NCBI GenBank assembly: GCA_002495185.1
Contig: DAEB01000049.1
Span: 1-22,854, forward strand
Length of the DNA stretch: 22,854 nucleotides
Reading direction: 5' to 3'
Source of the DNA: Thermoplasmata archaeon UBA184
GTDB lineage: Archaea > Thermoplasmatota > Thermoplasmata > Lutacidiplasmatales > UBA184
A model generated the notes under the pieces. It did not search any database. It saw nothing but the letters and a program-made list of their open reading frames with translations, and was not told the DNA's origin. Both the position numbers and the translations under genes were made by a program. Shown piece after piece: positions 6,843-14,048 of the stretch (its first letter is position 1; each line of letters starts with the position of its first letter).

Positions 6843-8366
6843 CTACCTCAGAGGACCCACGACCGCTTCGACCGCCTCGAGGATCTCCCCGGACTTCGCC
6901 ACCTTCGACAGCCTGTTGATGTCGTTGTAGAGAGGGCGGTCCTCCTCGAGCGTCTTCACGTGCGCCCGGATCGTCTCGAACGCAGCGTGGCACGCCGGGG
7001 ACGGCTTGACCGGCGCTCGGAAGTCGAACGCCTGGGCCGCAGCGATGAGCTCGATCGCCACGATCGTCCAGGAGTTCTCGACGATGCTGCGCGACTTGAT
7101 CGCGGAGGTCATCCCCATCGAGACGAAGTCCTCCTGGTCGGCCGCGGCCGGGATCGACCCGATCGCCGCGGGGGTCGAGAGCACCCGGTTCTCGGCGACC
7201 AGCGCCCCGGCGGTGTACTGCGAGAGCATCAGCCCGGAGAACATCCCCGCGCCCTTTGTCAGGAAAGCGGGGAGCCCCATCGACAGATGAGAGTTGAGAA
7301 GGCGGTTGGTTCGGCGTTCGGAGAGGACCCCGACGGTCGTGACGACCATGCCCAGGAGCTCGATCGCGAACGCCATCGGCGTCCCCTGGAAGTTCGCGGC
7401 GCTCAGGACGAGCTCCTCGTCCGGGAAGAACGTCGGGTTGTCGGCCGCGTGGTTGAGCTCGATCTCGAGCATGTAGCGGCTCCAAGCAAGGGCATCCTTG
7501 GCGGCCCCGATCACCTGGGGGCTGGAGCGCAGCGAGTAGGCGTCCTGCACCTTCTTTCCGGGGCGCTTCAGGAGCTCGGAGCCGTTCGTGATCCGCCGGA
7601 TGTTCTCCGCGCACGCCTGAGCACCGGGATATCCCCGGACGTCATGGACCCGAGGGTCGTAGGCGGCGAGGTTCGCGTTGAGCGCCTCGAGGGTCATCGC
7701 GAGCGCGATTTCTTGCGTCTTGAGCCAACGCTCCGCGTCGACGAGCTCGAGACACCCCATCCCGGTCATCACGTTCGAGCCGTTGATCGAGGCGAGGCCG
7801 TCCCGTTCTCGGAAGACGTTCGGCGAGAGCCCGGCGGCCTCGAGGGCCTCGCGACCGGGAAGCCTCTTCCCGTGGTAGAACGCCTCTCCCTCGCCCATCA
7901 GGACGAGCGCCATCTGCGCCATCGGCGAGAGGTCCCCGCAGGCGCCGACCGACCCCTTCTGGCACATGACCGGGTTCACCCCGCGGTTGAGCATCTCGAC
8001 CATCAGTTCGACGAGCTCGCGACGGATCCCCGAATGCCCCCAGCAGTGAGTGTTGAGACGGGAGAGAATGGCCGACCGGGCGTCTTCTTCCGCGATCGGG
8101 TCTCCGCACCCGGCCGCGTGGGAGTAGACGAGGTACTTCTGGAACCTCTCGACCTGCGTCGGGGTGAGGACGACTTCGGAGAGCTCGCCGATGCCGGTGT
8201 TCACCCCGTACATGATCTCCTTCGCGGCGATCTTCCGTTCGAGGAGCGCACGGCACTTGTCGACGCGTTCGAGCGCCTCCTTCGTGACCGATACTGTTTC
8301 TCCGTTCCTCGCGACCCGGACCACATCCTCGGCCTTCAAAGAGTGACCGTCCAACACCACGACCAT
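6843..8366 (-). CDS. hutH: Histidine ammonia-lyase family enzyme with an Ala-Cys-Gly MIO triad
   Basis: This 507-residue protein is full length for the aromatic amino acid ammonia-lyase family, which removes ammonia non-oxidatively (histidine to urocanate in HutH). Active-site landmarks align without gaps to Pseudomonas HutH numbering: Tyr53 in MYGVNTGIG, Ser82-His83 in YSHAAG (the HAL-type selectivity pair) and Asn195 in SINGSN. QDAYSLRSSPQVIG follows, with Tyr277 and Arg280, and then Glu412 in ADQEDFVSMG. The triad that cyclises to the MIO cofactor reads Ala142-Cys143-Gly144, in SVGACGDLSP, where Ala-Ser-Gly is normal. The DNA codon is TGC. No other hut genes lie in the window, so substrate could be histidine or another aromatic amino acid. 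An AGGTGAGGG ribosome-binding site precedes the ATG by nine bases. Confidence 0.92.
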   Translation of the reverse strand: MVVVLDGHSLKAEDVVRVARNGETVSVTKEALERVDKCRALLERKIAAKEIMYGVNTGIGELSEVVLTPTQVERFQKYLVYSHAAGCGDPIAEEDARSAILSRLNTHCWGHSGIRRELVELMVEMLNRGVNPVMCQKGSVGACGDLSPMAQMALVLMGEGEAFYHGKRLPGREALEAAGLSPNVFRERDGLASINGSNVMTGMGCLELVDAERWLKTQEIALAMTLEALNANLAAYDPRVHDVRGYPGAQACAENIRRITNGSELLKRPGKKVQDAYSLRSSPQVIGAAKDALAWSRYMLEIELNHAADNPTFFPDEELVLSAANFQGTPMAFAIELLGMVVTTVGVLSERRTNRLLNSHLSMGLPAFLTKGAGMFSGLMLSQYTAGALVAENRVLSTPAAIGSIPAAADQEDFVSMGMTSAIKSRSIVENSWTIVAIELIAAAQAFDFRAPVKPSPACHAAFETIRAHVKTLEEDRPLYNDINRLSKVAKSGEILEAVEAVVGPLR

Positions 8367-8375
8367 ACTGAGAAT

Positions 8376-8384
8376 CCCTCACCT
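8376..8384 (-). promoter_or_regulatory. Shine-Dalgarno site of the ammonia-lyase gene
   Basis: The reverse strand reads AGGTGAGGG, nine bases upstream of the ATG at 8366. It shows that this gene has a leader, unlike several leaderless genes nearby, and it supports the chosen start. Confidence 0.6.
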
Positions 8385-8414
8385 GCTCCGAGTTCCTTCG
8401 GCCATCGCCCACTC

Positions 8415-8427
8415 AACGTATTACGTT
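8415..8427. repeat. 13-base palindrome in the ammonia-lyase promoter region
   Basis: AACGTA-T-TACGTT is a perfect palindrome about 50 bases upstream of the ammonia-lyase ATG. It contains the most A/T-rich sequence of the 238-base divergent region, so it may itself include the TATA box (GTAATACG on the minus strand). An AACGTAATG at 8566-8574 on the other promoter resembles one and a half arms of it. Confidence 0.45.
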
Positions 8428-8565
8428 CGACGAACGGACGCCAGCACTGAGAAACGGCTTCGTCAACCGCGCTCGACGTCCGCTCTCGATGAACTCGACG
8501 GCGTCTCTTTCGACGGGGTGACGGAAGGGCCACCGGTCCAACGTCACCACGCGAAGCGGATGGGG

Positions 8566-8574
8566 AACGTAATG
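8566..8574 (+). promoter_or_regulatory. TATA-like element of the zinc-ribbon gene
   Basis: AACGTAATG is centred about 35 nt before the ATG at 8605, allowing a transcript with a very short leader. It is a weak match, supported mainly by being the only A/T-rich run close to this start. Confidence 0.3.
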
Positions 8575-8604
8575 TGGGCCCGCGTGGTCGGAGAAGCCAC
8601 GACG

Positions 8605-9321
8605 ATGGCGAGCACATGCCCCGAATGCGGCTCCGCAATGGAGTTCGCGGACCACGAAGTACGGCTGAAGACCGGCGTCTGCCCTTCCTGCTCGAAGGAG
8701 TTCGCGATGGTCGAAGGGAGCACAGTCTCCGCCCGTCTTGGCTCCCCGCCCGCGCGCGGTCCGACCTCCACCGCAGAGGAGGACGACGAAGAGGAGGAGG
8801 TGGAGGTTGTGGAGGGCGGACCCGAATGCGAGGAGTGCGGGACTCCCCTTGCGATCGGGCCGGGCCCGAACGGTTCTCTAAAGGTCGCGTGCCCCGAATG
8901 CGAGACCTCCACTATCTTCGTTCCCCAGAGCGAGGAACGCCCGAAGGAACGGAGCCGGGAACGCGGGCCGCGGTTCGAGTCGGAGGGACCGAGAAGTCGA
9001 CCGTGCCGCAAGTGCGGCGCTCCGCTCCGCTTCTCCACCGGAGAGGACGGGCTCCTGGTCGGGGAATGCGAGGCATGCGGGAACCGGTTCACTCTTCCAC
9101 CCCGCCCGGACCGGGGCGGCGGGAATCGAGGCTTCCGGGGTGGGCCACCGTACGGGCGACGGGAGTTCCGCTCCGGCGGCGGTGGACCGCGTCGTTTCTC
9201 GGACCGCAGGGAGGGTCGGGGCGGTCGGCCGTTCCGTTCGCGCGACCGAGGACGCTCGGACGATGATGAATCGAGCGATTCCAATCGTCGCTCGCGCCGT
9301 CGGCGAGCGCGAGAAGGCTAA
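8605..9321 (+). CDS. Triple zinc-ribbon protein with acidic linker and Arg/Gly-rich tail
   Basis: This 238-residue protein has three zinc-ribbon modules built from paired CxxC knuckles: Cys 5/8 and 26/29, Cys 75/78 and 96/99, Cys 134/137 and 155/158. A very acidic linker (about 58-70, EEDDEEEEVEVVE) separates the first two modules. From about residue 168 the protein becomes an Arg/Gly-rich tail with RGG- and GGP-type repeats and a final Arg cluster (RRSRRRR). Such tails commonly bind RNA in eukaryotes; an archaeal one is unusual. I infer a nucleic-acid-binding or ribonucleoprotein role but recognise no named family. ATG at 8605 begins right at the first ribbon; in-frame ATGs at 8560 and 8572 lie in the presumed promoter. 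The gene converges with the GNAT gene, and their stop codons overlap by four bases. Confidence 0.8.
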   Translation: MASTCPECGSAMEFADHEVRLKTGVCPSCSKEFAMVEGSTVSARLGSPPARGPTSTAEEDDEEEEVEVVEGGPECEECGTPLAIGPGPNGSLKVACPECETSTIFVPQSEERPKERSRERGPRFESEGPRSRPCRKCGAPLRFSTGEDGLLVGECEACGNRFTLPPRPDRGGGNRGFRGGPPYGRREFRSGGGGPRRFSDRREGRGGRPFRSRDRGRSDDDESSDSNRRSRRRRAREG

Positions 9322-9923
9322 CGCATCAGCGGGCTCAGGTCGCGCCAGCCGTAACTGACCTCGGGGATCGATCGACCCGCGATTCGCGACGGCCCCATCC
9401 GCTTACGGACCGGGGTCCCGCCCAGCTTTTCGTAGAACCGCCGGTAGGGGTTCTGCTCGAGGACCCACACGATCATGCTCGTGTGCCCCTCGTTCCCGAG
9501 GAAACGCGCCACCGCCCGGACCAGTGAAGTTCCGACCCCGAGCCGTTGGTAGGGTCGGAGGATGTAGATCGCCCCCAGCTCGCCTGTGTATTCGCCGTCG
9601 GGCTCCCGGTTGGGACACGCCGCGGCGAACCCGACGACCTCGCCCGGGTTCGTGGTGGCGACGAACTGGGCGAACCCGGGTCGCGGCTCCTGAAGGAGGC
9701 TCCCGAAGCCTCCGGCGATATCGGACTCAACCGTGAGGGAGTCCAGACGGTCGTCCGGCACCATCCCGCGGTAGGTCGTCTTCCAGGACTCCACGTGAAC
9801 CCGCGCCATCCCGAAACGGTCTTCCGGCGTCGCGCGACGGATGCGCACGCGGGCTCCGGGGTCCGGCTCGCTCCCGCCCATGCGAGGTAACTCCGGGGGC
9901 GTCCGAGGGGGGAACCCGTACAT
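9318..9923 (-). CDS. GNAT family N-acetyltransferase
   Basis: This 201-residue protein (187 if the in-frame ATG at 9881 is used) is a GNAT-fold acetyltransferase. The first strand and helix are at VRIRRATPEDRFGMARVHV. The acetyl-CoA-binding motif A is YQRLGVGTSLV (Q/RxxGxG/A, Gln126 to Gly131), preceded by the strand ELGAIYILRP. The family's C-terminal NPYRRFYEKLGG (158-169) is also present. The 'W..TYRGMVPD..LD' stretch near residue 47 is typical of a common subgroup of uncharacterised GNAT proteins. The acceptor (small amine, antibiotic or protein N-terminus) is unknown. The residues before about 25 are proline-rich and poorly constrained, so the start is uncertain. The stop overlaps the zinc-ribbon gene's stop on the other strand. 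Confidence 0.9.
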   Translation of the reverse strand: MYGFPPRTPPELPRMGGSEPDPGARVRIRRATPEDRFGMARVHVESWKTTYRGMVPDDRLDSLTVESDIAGGFGSLLQEPRPGFAQFVATTNPGEVVGFAAACPNREPDGEYTGELGAIYILRPYQRLGVGTSLVRAVARFLGNEGHTSMIVWVLEQNPYRRFYEKLGGTPVRKRMGPSRIAGRSIPEVSYGWRDLSPLMR

Positions 9924-10029
9924 CTTTCCATCGTCCTTCTGGGAGGAGTCGGACCGTCAAGCCTGCCTCACATCTCGGTCATGAAGGGGGCGTCGCTCCT
10001 TGGGTCCGGAGAGGACCTGCCCACTCCGG

Positions 10030-10051
10030 GCTCGGGCGCCACCGTCCGAGC
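10030..10051. repeat. Inverted repeat upstream of the MFS exporter gene
   Basis: GCTCGG and CCGAGC are exact complements separated by 10 bases, 28 bases before the ATG of the exporter. In a region this rich in G and C, a 6-base pair of arms can easily arise by chance. I list it only as a candidate operator. Confidence 0.25.
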
Positions 10052-10078
10052 ACGGGGGCGCCTCCGCAAGCCGTCGAG

Positions 10079-11884
10079 ATGGAGTACAAGTGGACCGTCC
10101 TTTCGAACACCACCCTTGGCGCGCTCGTGGCGTCGATCAACGGCACGATCATCCTGATCTCGCTGCCCGTGATCTTCCGGGGGCTCCACGTCGACGCGTT
10201 CGCCCCCGGGAACATCACCCTCCTCATCTGGCTCCTGCTCGGCTACGGCGTCGTCACCGCGACCCTCCTCGTGACGTTTGGGCGGATCTCCGACATGTGG
10301 GGGCGGGCCCGGATGTACAACCTCGGGTTCGCCATCTTCGCGGTCGGCTCCGTCATGCTCTTCCTCGTCCCGAACTCCGGGACGCTCGGCGCCTGGGAGC
10401 TCGTCGGCTTCCGGATCGTGCAGGGGATCGGCGGTGCGTTCCTGTTCGCCAACTCCGCCGCGCTCATCACGGACGCCTTCCCCGCCTCGGAGCGGGGAAA
10501 GGCGCTCGGGATCAACCAGGTCGCCGCCATGGGAGGGTCGGTCGTCGGGCTCGTCCTCGGCGGGGTCCTCGCGGGCCTCAGTGACATCCAGGTCGGCCCG
10601 CTGGTGCTCCCCGCCTGGAGAGTGATCTTCCTCGCGAGCGTTCCGGTCGCGATCGGCGGAACGGTCTGGGCGTACTACAAGCTCCACGACGTGGTCCCGA
10701 TGCGCCAGGGTCAGAAGATCGACTACCTCGGGAACACCACCTTCGGGGCCGGTCTCACGATCCTTCTGGTCGCGGTCACGTACGGTCTGATGCCCTACGG
10801 GAACCAGCCGATGGGCTGGACGAGCCCGTGGGTCTGGTCGGGGATCGGCGTCGGCAGCGCGCTCCTCGCCGCCTTCCCGTTCATCGAGATGCGGGTCCCG
10901 GACCCGATGTTCCGGCTCGAACTGTTCCGGATTCGCGCGTTCGCCGCCGGGAACCTCGCGGGGGTCCTCGGGTCGATCGCGCGGGGCGGGGTGATGTTCA
11001 TGATGGTCATCTGGTTCCAGGGGATCTGGCTCCCCCTCCACGGCTACTCGTTCTCTCAGACCCCGTTCTGGGCCGGCATCTACATGATGCCGATGATGGC
11101 CGGTTTCGTCACGATGGGACCGCTCAGCGGCTGGCTGTCCGACCGCTTCGGAGCTCGGTACCTCGCGAGCGCCGGGATGGGGCTGAGCGCGGCGACCTTC
11201 GTGGTCCTCATGTTCCTACCGTACAACTTCGTCTACTGGGAGATGGGCGCGGCCCTGTTCGCCCAGGGATGCGGGATGGGGATGTTCGCCGCTCCCAACA
11301 CCGCGGCGATCATGAACGCGGTTCCGGCCGAGCAACGGGGCACGGCGTCGGGGATGCGAGCCACCCTTCAGAACGCCGGCATGCAGCTCTCGATGGCCCT
11401 CTTCTTCACGATCGTGCTCGTCGGCCTTTCGAACGGGCTCTCGAGCTCGGTCTACGCCGCGCTCAGCTCCGCCGGAGTGCCCCAGCCGTACCTCTCCCAG
11501 TTCACGAACGCCGTGTCGTCGAACCCGACGGGCGCCCTCTTCGGTGCCTTCCTGGGTCAGAATCCGATGTCGTTCTACATTCCCTTGCTTCCGCCGAACC
11601 TCCAGGCGCAGCTCGGACCGACCCTGCTGTCGCGCTCGTTCTTCCCGAACGCGGTGGCCCCCGCCTTCCTTCGCGGCATCGACCTCGCCTTCCTGATCTC
11701 GGCCGTTTTGACCGGCGTGGCGGCGATCGTCTCGCTCATGCGCGGTGGTCGATACGTTCACGAGCTCGATGCGCCCGAGGCGGCTCGGATGCAGGAATCC
11801 GTGCGGGAGGGAGCTCAGGGTTCACGGCCGAAGCTTCCGGTGCCCGCGGGCGGCCCCAGCACGCGCACCGGTGCCCAACGCTAA
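10079..11884 (+). CDS. MFS transporter, DHA2 (EmrB/QacA-like) drug exporter family
   Basis: This 601-residue polytopic membrane protein has about 14 predicted helices, the layout of the DHA2 proton-coupled exporters. Helix 1 has NGTIILISLPVI, the position of the family's D-T-I-V-N-V-A-L-P motif, but with Asn21 in place of the usual Asp. MFS motif A, GRISDMWGRARM, follows helix 2 (68-79), and the second-half equivalent is GWLSDRFGARYL. A long extracytoplasmic loop lies between the last two helices (about 470-530). Substrates of relatives are lipophilic drugs or other organic compounds; here the substrate is unknown. The gene stands alone, divergent from the GNAT gene, with no obvious TATA box. 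The ATG at 10079 gives a start close to helix 1. Confidence 0.92.
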   Translation: MEYKWTVLSNTTLGALVASINGTIILISLPVIFRGLHVDAFAPGNITLLIWLLLGYGVVTATLLVTFGRISDMWGRARMYNLGFAIFAVGSVMLFLVPNSGTLGAWELVGFRIVQGIGGAFLFANSAALITDAFPASERGKALGINQVAAMGGSVVGLVLGGVLAGLSDIQVGPLVLPAWRVIFLASVPVAIGGTVWAYYKLHDVVPMRQGQKIDYLGNTTFGAGLTILLVAVTYGLMPYGNQPMGWTSPWVWSGIGVGSALLAAFPFIEMRVPDPMFRLELFRIRAFAAGNLAGVLGSIARGGVMFMMVIWFQGIWLPLHGYSFSQTPFWAGIYMMPMMAGFVTMGPLSGWLSDRFGARYLASAGMGLSAATFVVLMFLPYNFVYWEMGAALFAQGCGMGMFAAPNTAAIMNAVPAEQRGTASGMRATLQNAGMQLSMALFFTIVLVGLSNGLSSSVYAALSSAGVPQPYLSQFTNAVSSNPTGALFGAFLGQNPMSFYIPLLPPNLQAQLGPTLLSRSFFPNAVAPAFLRGIDLAFLISAVLTGVAAIVSLMRGGRYVHELDAPEAARMQESVREGAQGSRPKLPVPAGGPSTRTGAQR

Positions 11885-11943
11885 GATCCCTCGGACCCGA
11901 AACAATCGAACTCCCGACGCATCCCCAACGCCGAGGTCTCGCG

Positions 11944-12417
11944 TCACGAGATCGTCGCGAGGTCCTCCAACAGCATCCGTCGGTCGTCCCGGTCGCGAAC
12001 GGTCGAGCCGATTCGACGTGCCTCCCGAAGGTATCGGCCCCGGGCGCGGGTCTCTCCCGCGACGGCCGAGGCGCGCGCCAGGGCTTCGTACGCGTACGCG
12101 AGGTAGAACCGGCCGAGGTGGTTTCGACGCGCGATTTCGAGCGACCGCCGAGCGTGGTAGAGCGCCGGCTCCGGTCGCTTCAGGGTCGCGTAGACGCGCG
12201 AGATCTGCCATTCGGCGATCGAGCGATTCAGAGCGGTCCCGGCATGTCCCCAATGGTAGCGAGAGGCGTGGGCGGCATAGAGCATCTCGTCTTCGTCGTC
12301 GGCCGTTCGCTCCGTTCGATCTAGGAGCGTCCAAGTGTAGTTGAACAGGTCGGCGCCGATCCTTCGGTGCTGTGCGCGCGTGAGAACGTCGGCCTTTCTC
12401 CGCACCGCCGTGGGCAT
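11944..12417 (-). CDS. TPR-like helical repeat protein of an uncharacterised family
   Basis: This 157-residue, all-helical protein has a motif HASRYHWGHAGTALN at about residues 50-64. Two TPR-like helix pairs follow (WQISRVYATLKRPEPALYHARRSLE, and AYAYEALARASAVAGETRARGRYLREA). I know this arrangement from a widespread, mostly bacterial family of short proteins with a conserved H-S-x-Y-H-W core and no established function. In an archaeon it may have been acquired by transfer; that is inference. The start is well supported: a clear TATA box (ATAAAAGG on the minus strand) lies 26 bases before the ATG, so the transcript should be leaderless. A GTCAG/CTGAC inverted repeat lies between the box and the start. 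The gene converges with the MFS gene. Confidence 0.8.
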   Translation of the reverse strand: MPTAVRRKADVLTRAQHRRIGADLFNYTWTLLDRTERTADDEDEMLYAAHASRYHWGHAGTALNRSIAEWQISRVYATLKRPEPALYHARRSLEIARRNHLGRFYLAYAYEALARASAVAGETRARGRYLREARRIGSTVRDRDDRRMLLEDLATIS

Positions 12418-12428
12418 GGACTTGGGCC

Positions 12429-12442
12429 GTCAGAACACTGAC
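12429..12442. repeat. Inverted repeat between TATA box and start of the TPR-like gene
   Basis: GTCAG and CTGAC are exact complements separated by 4 bases. They lie between the TATA box and the leaderless start of the TPR-like gene, covering the region RNA polymerase must melt and leave. A bound protein here would block transcription. Arms are short, so chance is possible. Confidence 0.4.
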
Positions 12443-12443
12443 C

Positions 12444-12449
12444 TTTTAT
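12444..12449 (-). promoter_or_regulatory. TATA box of the TPR-like gene
   Basis: The reverse strand reads CATAAAAGG, the best TATA box in the window, exactly 26 bases before the ATG at 12417. It overlaps the last codons of the upstream gene, which shows that the TPR-like gene has its own promoter although both genes point the same way. Confidence 0.7.
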
Positions 12450-13156
12450 GGCGCTTCCCGGTGCGGCTCCGCCGGTCCGTCGATCTCCCGGGACAGGATG
12501 CTCGCGACCGGAGCGAACTCCCCGAGGCGCACGGCGAGGCCCGTCGGAAGTCCCCCCTCCGAGGGCCCCTTCTCGACCGTCAGAGTCGCCGTCCGCCAGC
12601 CCTCGCGCAGGCTGCCATCGACCAGCACGACCGCGTCGAAGGCGCGCTTCCCCTCGGTCGGTGTGTCGGCGAAGGTCATGATCACGGTCGCGTCGGTCGC
12701 GAGGATCGACCGGAGGGTGAACGAGACGTTCTCGACCGACGGATACAGCGCCGCGAGCCGCTGGGAGTTCGAGAGGACCGCGACGAGCGGTCGGTTCCGA
12801 CGGGGTGTGGAGAGGACATGCTGCGTGGGTGAGGGAAGACGAAGAAAGTCAAGGAGCCGCTGCACGTTCTCCGGCGTCTCGTCCGACCGCACGACGGCGG
12901 AGACGGCCACGTTCGCGGCCGAGTCGTTCAGCGTCAGCTCCATCGGCCGCCGGGCGTACATGCGCTCCGGTGGGATCTTGTGACGGGACATTGGGTCCGT
13001 GGCCGAGGGCACCTGGTCCGGGCTCCGAACGTCCGTCCAGACGAACTCCGGGTCGTTGATGGTGGCGAGCGCGTACGCCACCCAGTTGAGGAGGGGCCGG
13101 TCGTTGCCGAAGATGAGGACCGAGGTCGGCTTCGGGAAGACTCCGTCCGCGCTCAT
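12446..13156 (-). CDS. Hypothetical protein, possibly a degenerate RecA/KaiC-like domain
   Basis: I do not recognise this 236-residue soluble protein. It opens with a hydrophobic strand and a helix, TSVLIFGNDRPLLNWVAYAL, where a RecA- or KaiC-like ATPase would have its P-loop, but the Gly-rich GxxGxGKT is missing. It continues with alternating strands and helices: VWTDVRSPD, VQRLLDFLRL, RPLVAVLSNSQRLAALYP, and a late strand-rich segment ending DAVVLVDGSLREGWRTATLTVEKG. This order of elements is why I suggest an inactive RecA-fold relative, at low confidence. The ATG at 13156 begins just before the first strand. The TPR-like gene follows 28 bases downstream but has its own promoter. Some archaea carry such P-loop-less proteins as regulators; this is only a hint. 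Confidence 0.65.
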   Translation of the reverse strand: MSADGVFPKPTSVLIFGNDRPLLNWVAYALATINDPEFVWTDVRSPDQVPSATDPMSRHKIPPERMYARRPMELTLNDSAANVAVSAVVRSDETPENVQRLLDFLRLPSPTQHVLSTPRRNRPLVAVLSNSQRLAALYPSVENVSFTLRSILATDATVIMTFADTPTEGKRAFDAVVLVDGSLREGWRTATLTVEKGPSEGGLPTGLAVRLGEFAPVASILSREIDGPAEPHREAP

Positions 13157-13307
13157 CGCACGCTCCCGTTCCGGGGCGGTTCAACGGAGGAAGAGGGTCC
13201 CGGAGATTATGAAACCCCCGCCGGCGCATCTCGCCGGGCTCGGGGGGGCTCCGGAAGAGATTACCGAACAGCCCGAACCGCGGCGGGAGGACGTTCTTCC
13301 GCGACGA

Positions 13308-13616
13308 TCACGACTTCTCGATCCGCCCGGTTTTCCCGAGCGAGACCTGCGGCCGACCCTTGTAATCCTTGACCCAGCCCTCGACGATCCGGATCCGCTC
13401 GCCCTGCGAGACCAGGTCGACTTCGTCGCCCCACAGCACGAACGAGATCTCGGCCGTGCCGTCGTTGAGGAGACCGTTGCGGACCTTCTTCGTGCCGCCG
13501 GACCTCTGATCGACCTCGCGGGTCGGCTCGAGCGTTGCGACGACCGCCTCGAAAGTGGCGACGCGTCCCGGCCGCAGGTCGGAGATGTACGTCTTCGGGG
13601 GACTCCCGGTCGACAT
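13308..13616 (-). CDS. Small OB-fold single-stranded nucleic acid-binding protein (RPA/SOSS-B-like)
   Basis: This 102-residue protein is a single OB fold. The strands run from ISDLRPGRVATFEAVVATLEP, through KVRNGLLNDGTAEISFVLWGDEVDLVSQGERIRIVEGWVKDYKGRPQVSLGKTGRIE. The 'D.TA.I.F.LWG......GD/ERI.I..G.VK.Y.G..QL..G..G.IE' pattern is typical of archaeal RPA-like and SOSS-B-type single-stranded DNA-binding domains. It would act in DNA repair or replication, or bind RNA. The ATG at 13616 fits a TATA-like CTCTATTCG about 26 nt upstream; a GTG at 13628 in the same frame is an alternative. No zinc finger or second OB fold is present. The neighbours on both sides are monocistronic-looking small genes. 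Confidence 0.85.
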   Translation of the reverse strand: MSTGSPPKTYISDLRPGRVATFEAVVATLEPTREVDQRSGGTKKVRNGLLNDGTAEISFVLWGDEVDLVSQGERIRIVEGWVKDYKGRPQVSLGKTGRIEKS

Positions 13617-13638
13617 CCGTCCCGTCACTCACCCCGAC

Positions 13639-13647
13639 CGAATAGAG
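13639..13647 (-). promoter_or_regulatory. TATA-like box of the OB-fold gene
   Basis: The reverse strand reads CTCTATTCG, centred about 26-27 nt before the ATG at 13616, which would make the transcript leaderless. It is a weaker match than the box at 12444. Confidence 0.4.
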
Positions 13648-13718
13648 CCTTCGCTACCCCGGCGGAGCGCCGTCGGGGGCGCACGGTCGGAAGATCTCAC
13701 CCCGTCGTTCCTCTCTTC

Positions 13719-14048
13719 TCAAAGCGGGCAGCCGGCCACCGTGACCCCGTAGATACCGCCCCCGACGAGCGCGAGGGTGATGATCACGAAGGGGATGATC
13801 GTGGCCCAGGCTCCAAGGCGGTAGAGGATCGCCGCGAGGAAGGCGATGCCCCCTCCCCAAAGGATGAGGGAGTAGCCTCCCTCGCAGACATTCGAAAACG
13901 CAAGTCCCGCCCCGACGCACGCGAAGCACCCGACCACGAGCAGGGCCTGGACCGCGCGGGAGGAGAGCGCTGGCCAGGCTCGTGACGGCGACGCGGGGGT
14001 GGCGGTCGAGGGGGAGCCGGGCGAGGTCATCGTGACCGAGACCCTCAC
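13719..14048 (-). CDS. Small three-helix membrane protein (hypothetical)
   Basis: This is a 109-residue membrane protein of no family known to me. After a Ser/Thr/Pro/Ala-rich N-terminus come three hydrophobic helices, at about 32-53 (VQALLVVGCFACVGAGLAF), 58-76 (YSLILWGGGIAFLAAILY) and 82-103 (ATIIPFVIITLALVGGGIYG). It ends VTVAGCPL. I chose the GTG at 14048 because it overlaps the TGA of the 41-residue basic protein upstream in a GTGA, the same coupling seen between other gene pairs in this window. The internal ATG at 14030 would give 103 residues. The pairing suggests that the two small proteins are made together. The same reading frame stays open far upstream, but that extension is antisense to the molybdenum hydroxylase and is not coding. 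Confidence 0.75.
   Translation of the reverse strand: MRVSVTMTSPGSPSTATPASPSRAWPALSSRAVQALLVVGCFACVGAGLAFSNVCEGGYSLILWGGGIAFLAAILYRLGAWATIIPFVIITLALVGGGIYGVTVAGCPL

Noticed and set aside
8413..8655. Possible 80-residue minus-strand gene in the divergent region between the ammonia-lyase and zinc-ribbon genes.
   Set aside because: It overlaps the start of the zinc-ribbon gene and the promoter palindrome, has no ribosome-binding site or TATA box, and its composition is that of random GC-rich sequence.
13157..13307. Checked the 151-base gap for a tRNA or small gene.
   Set aside because: No cloverleaf arms, no T-loop consensus and no supported start codon with a promoter; only a weak A/T-rich spot near 13204-13211.
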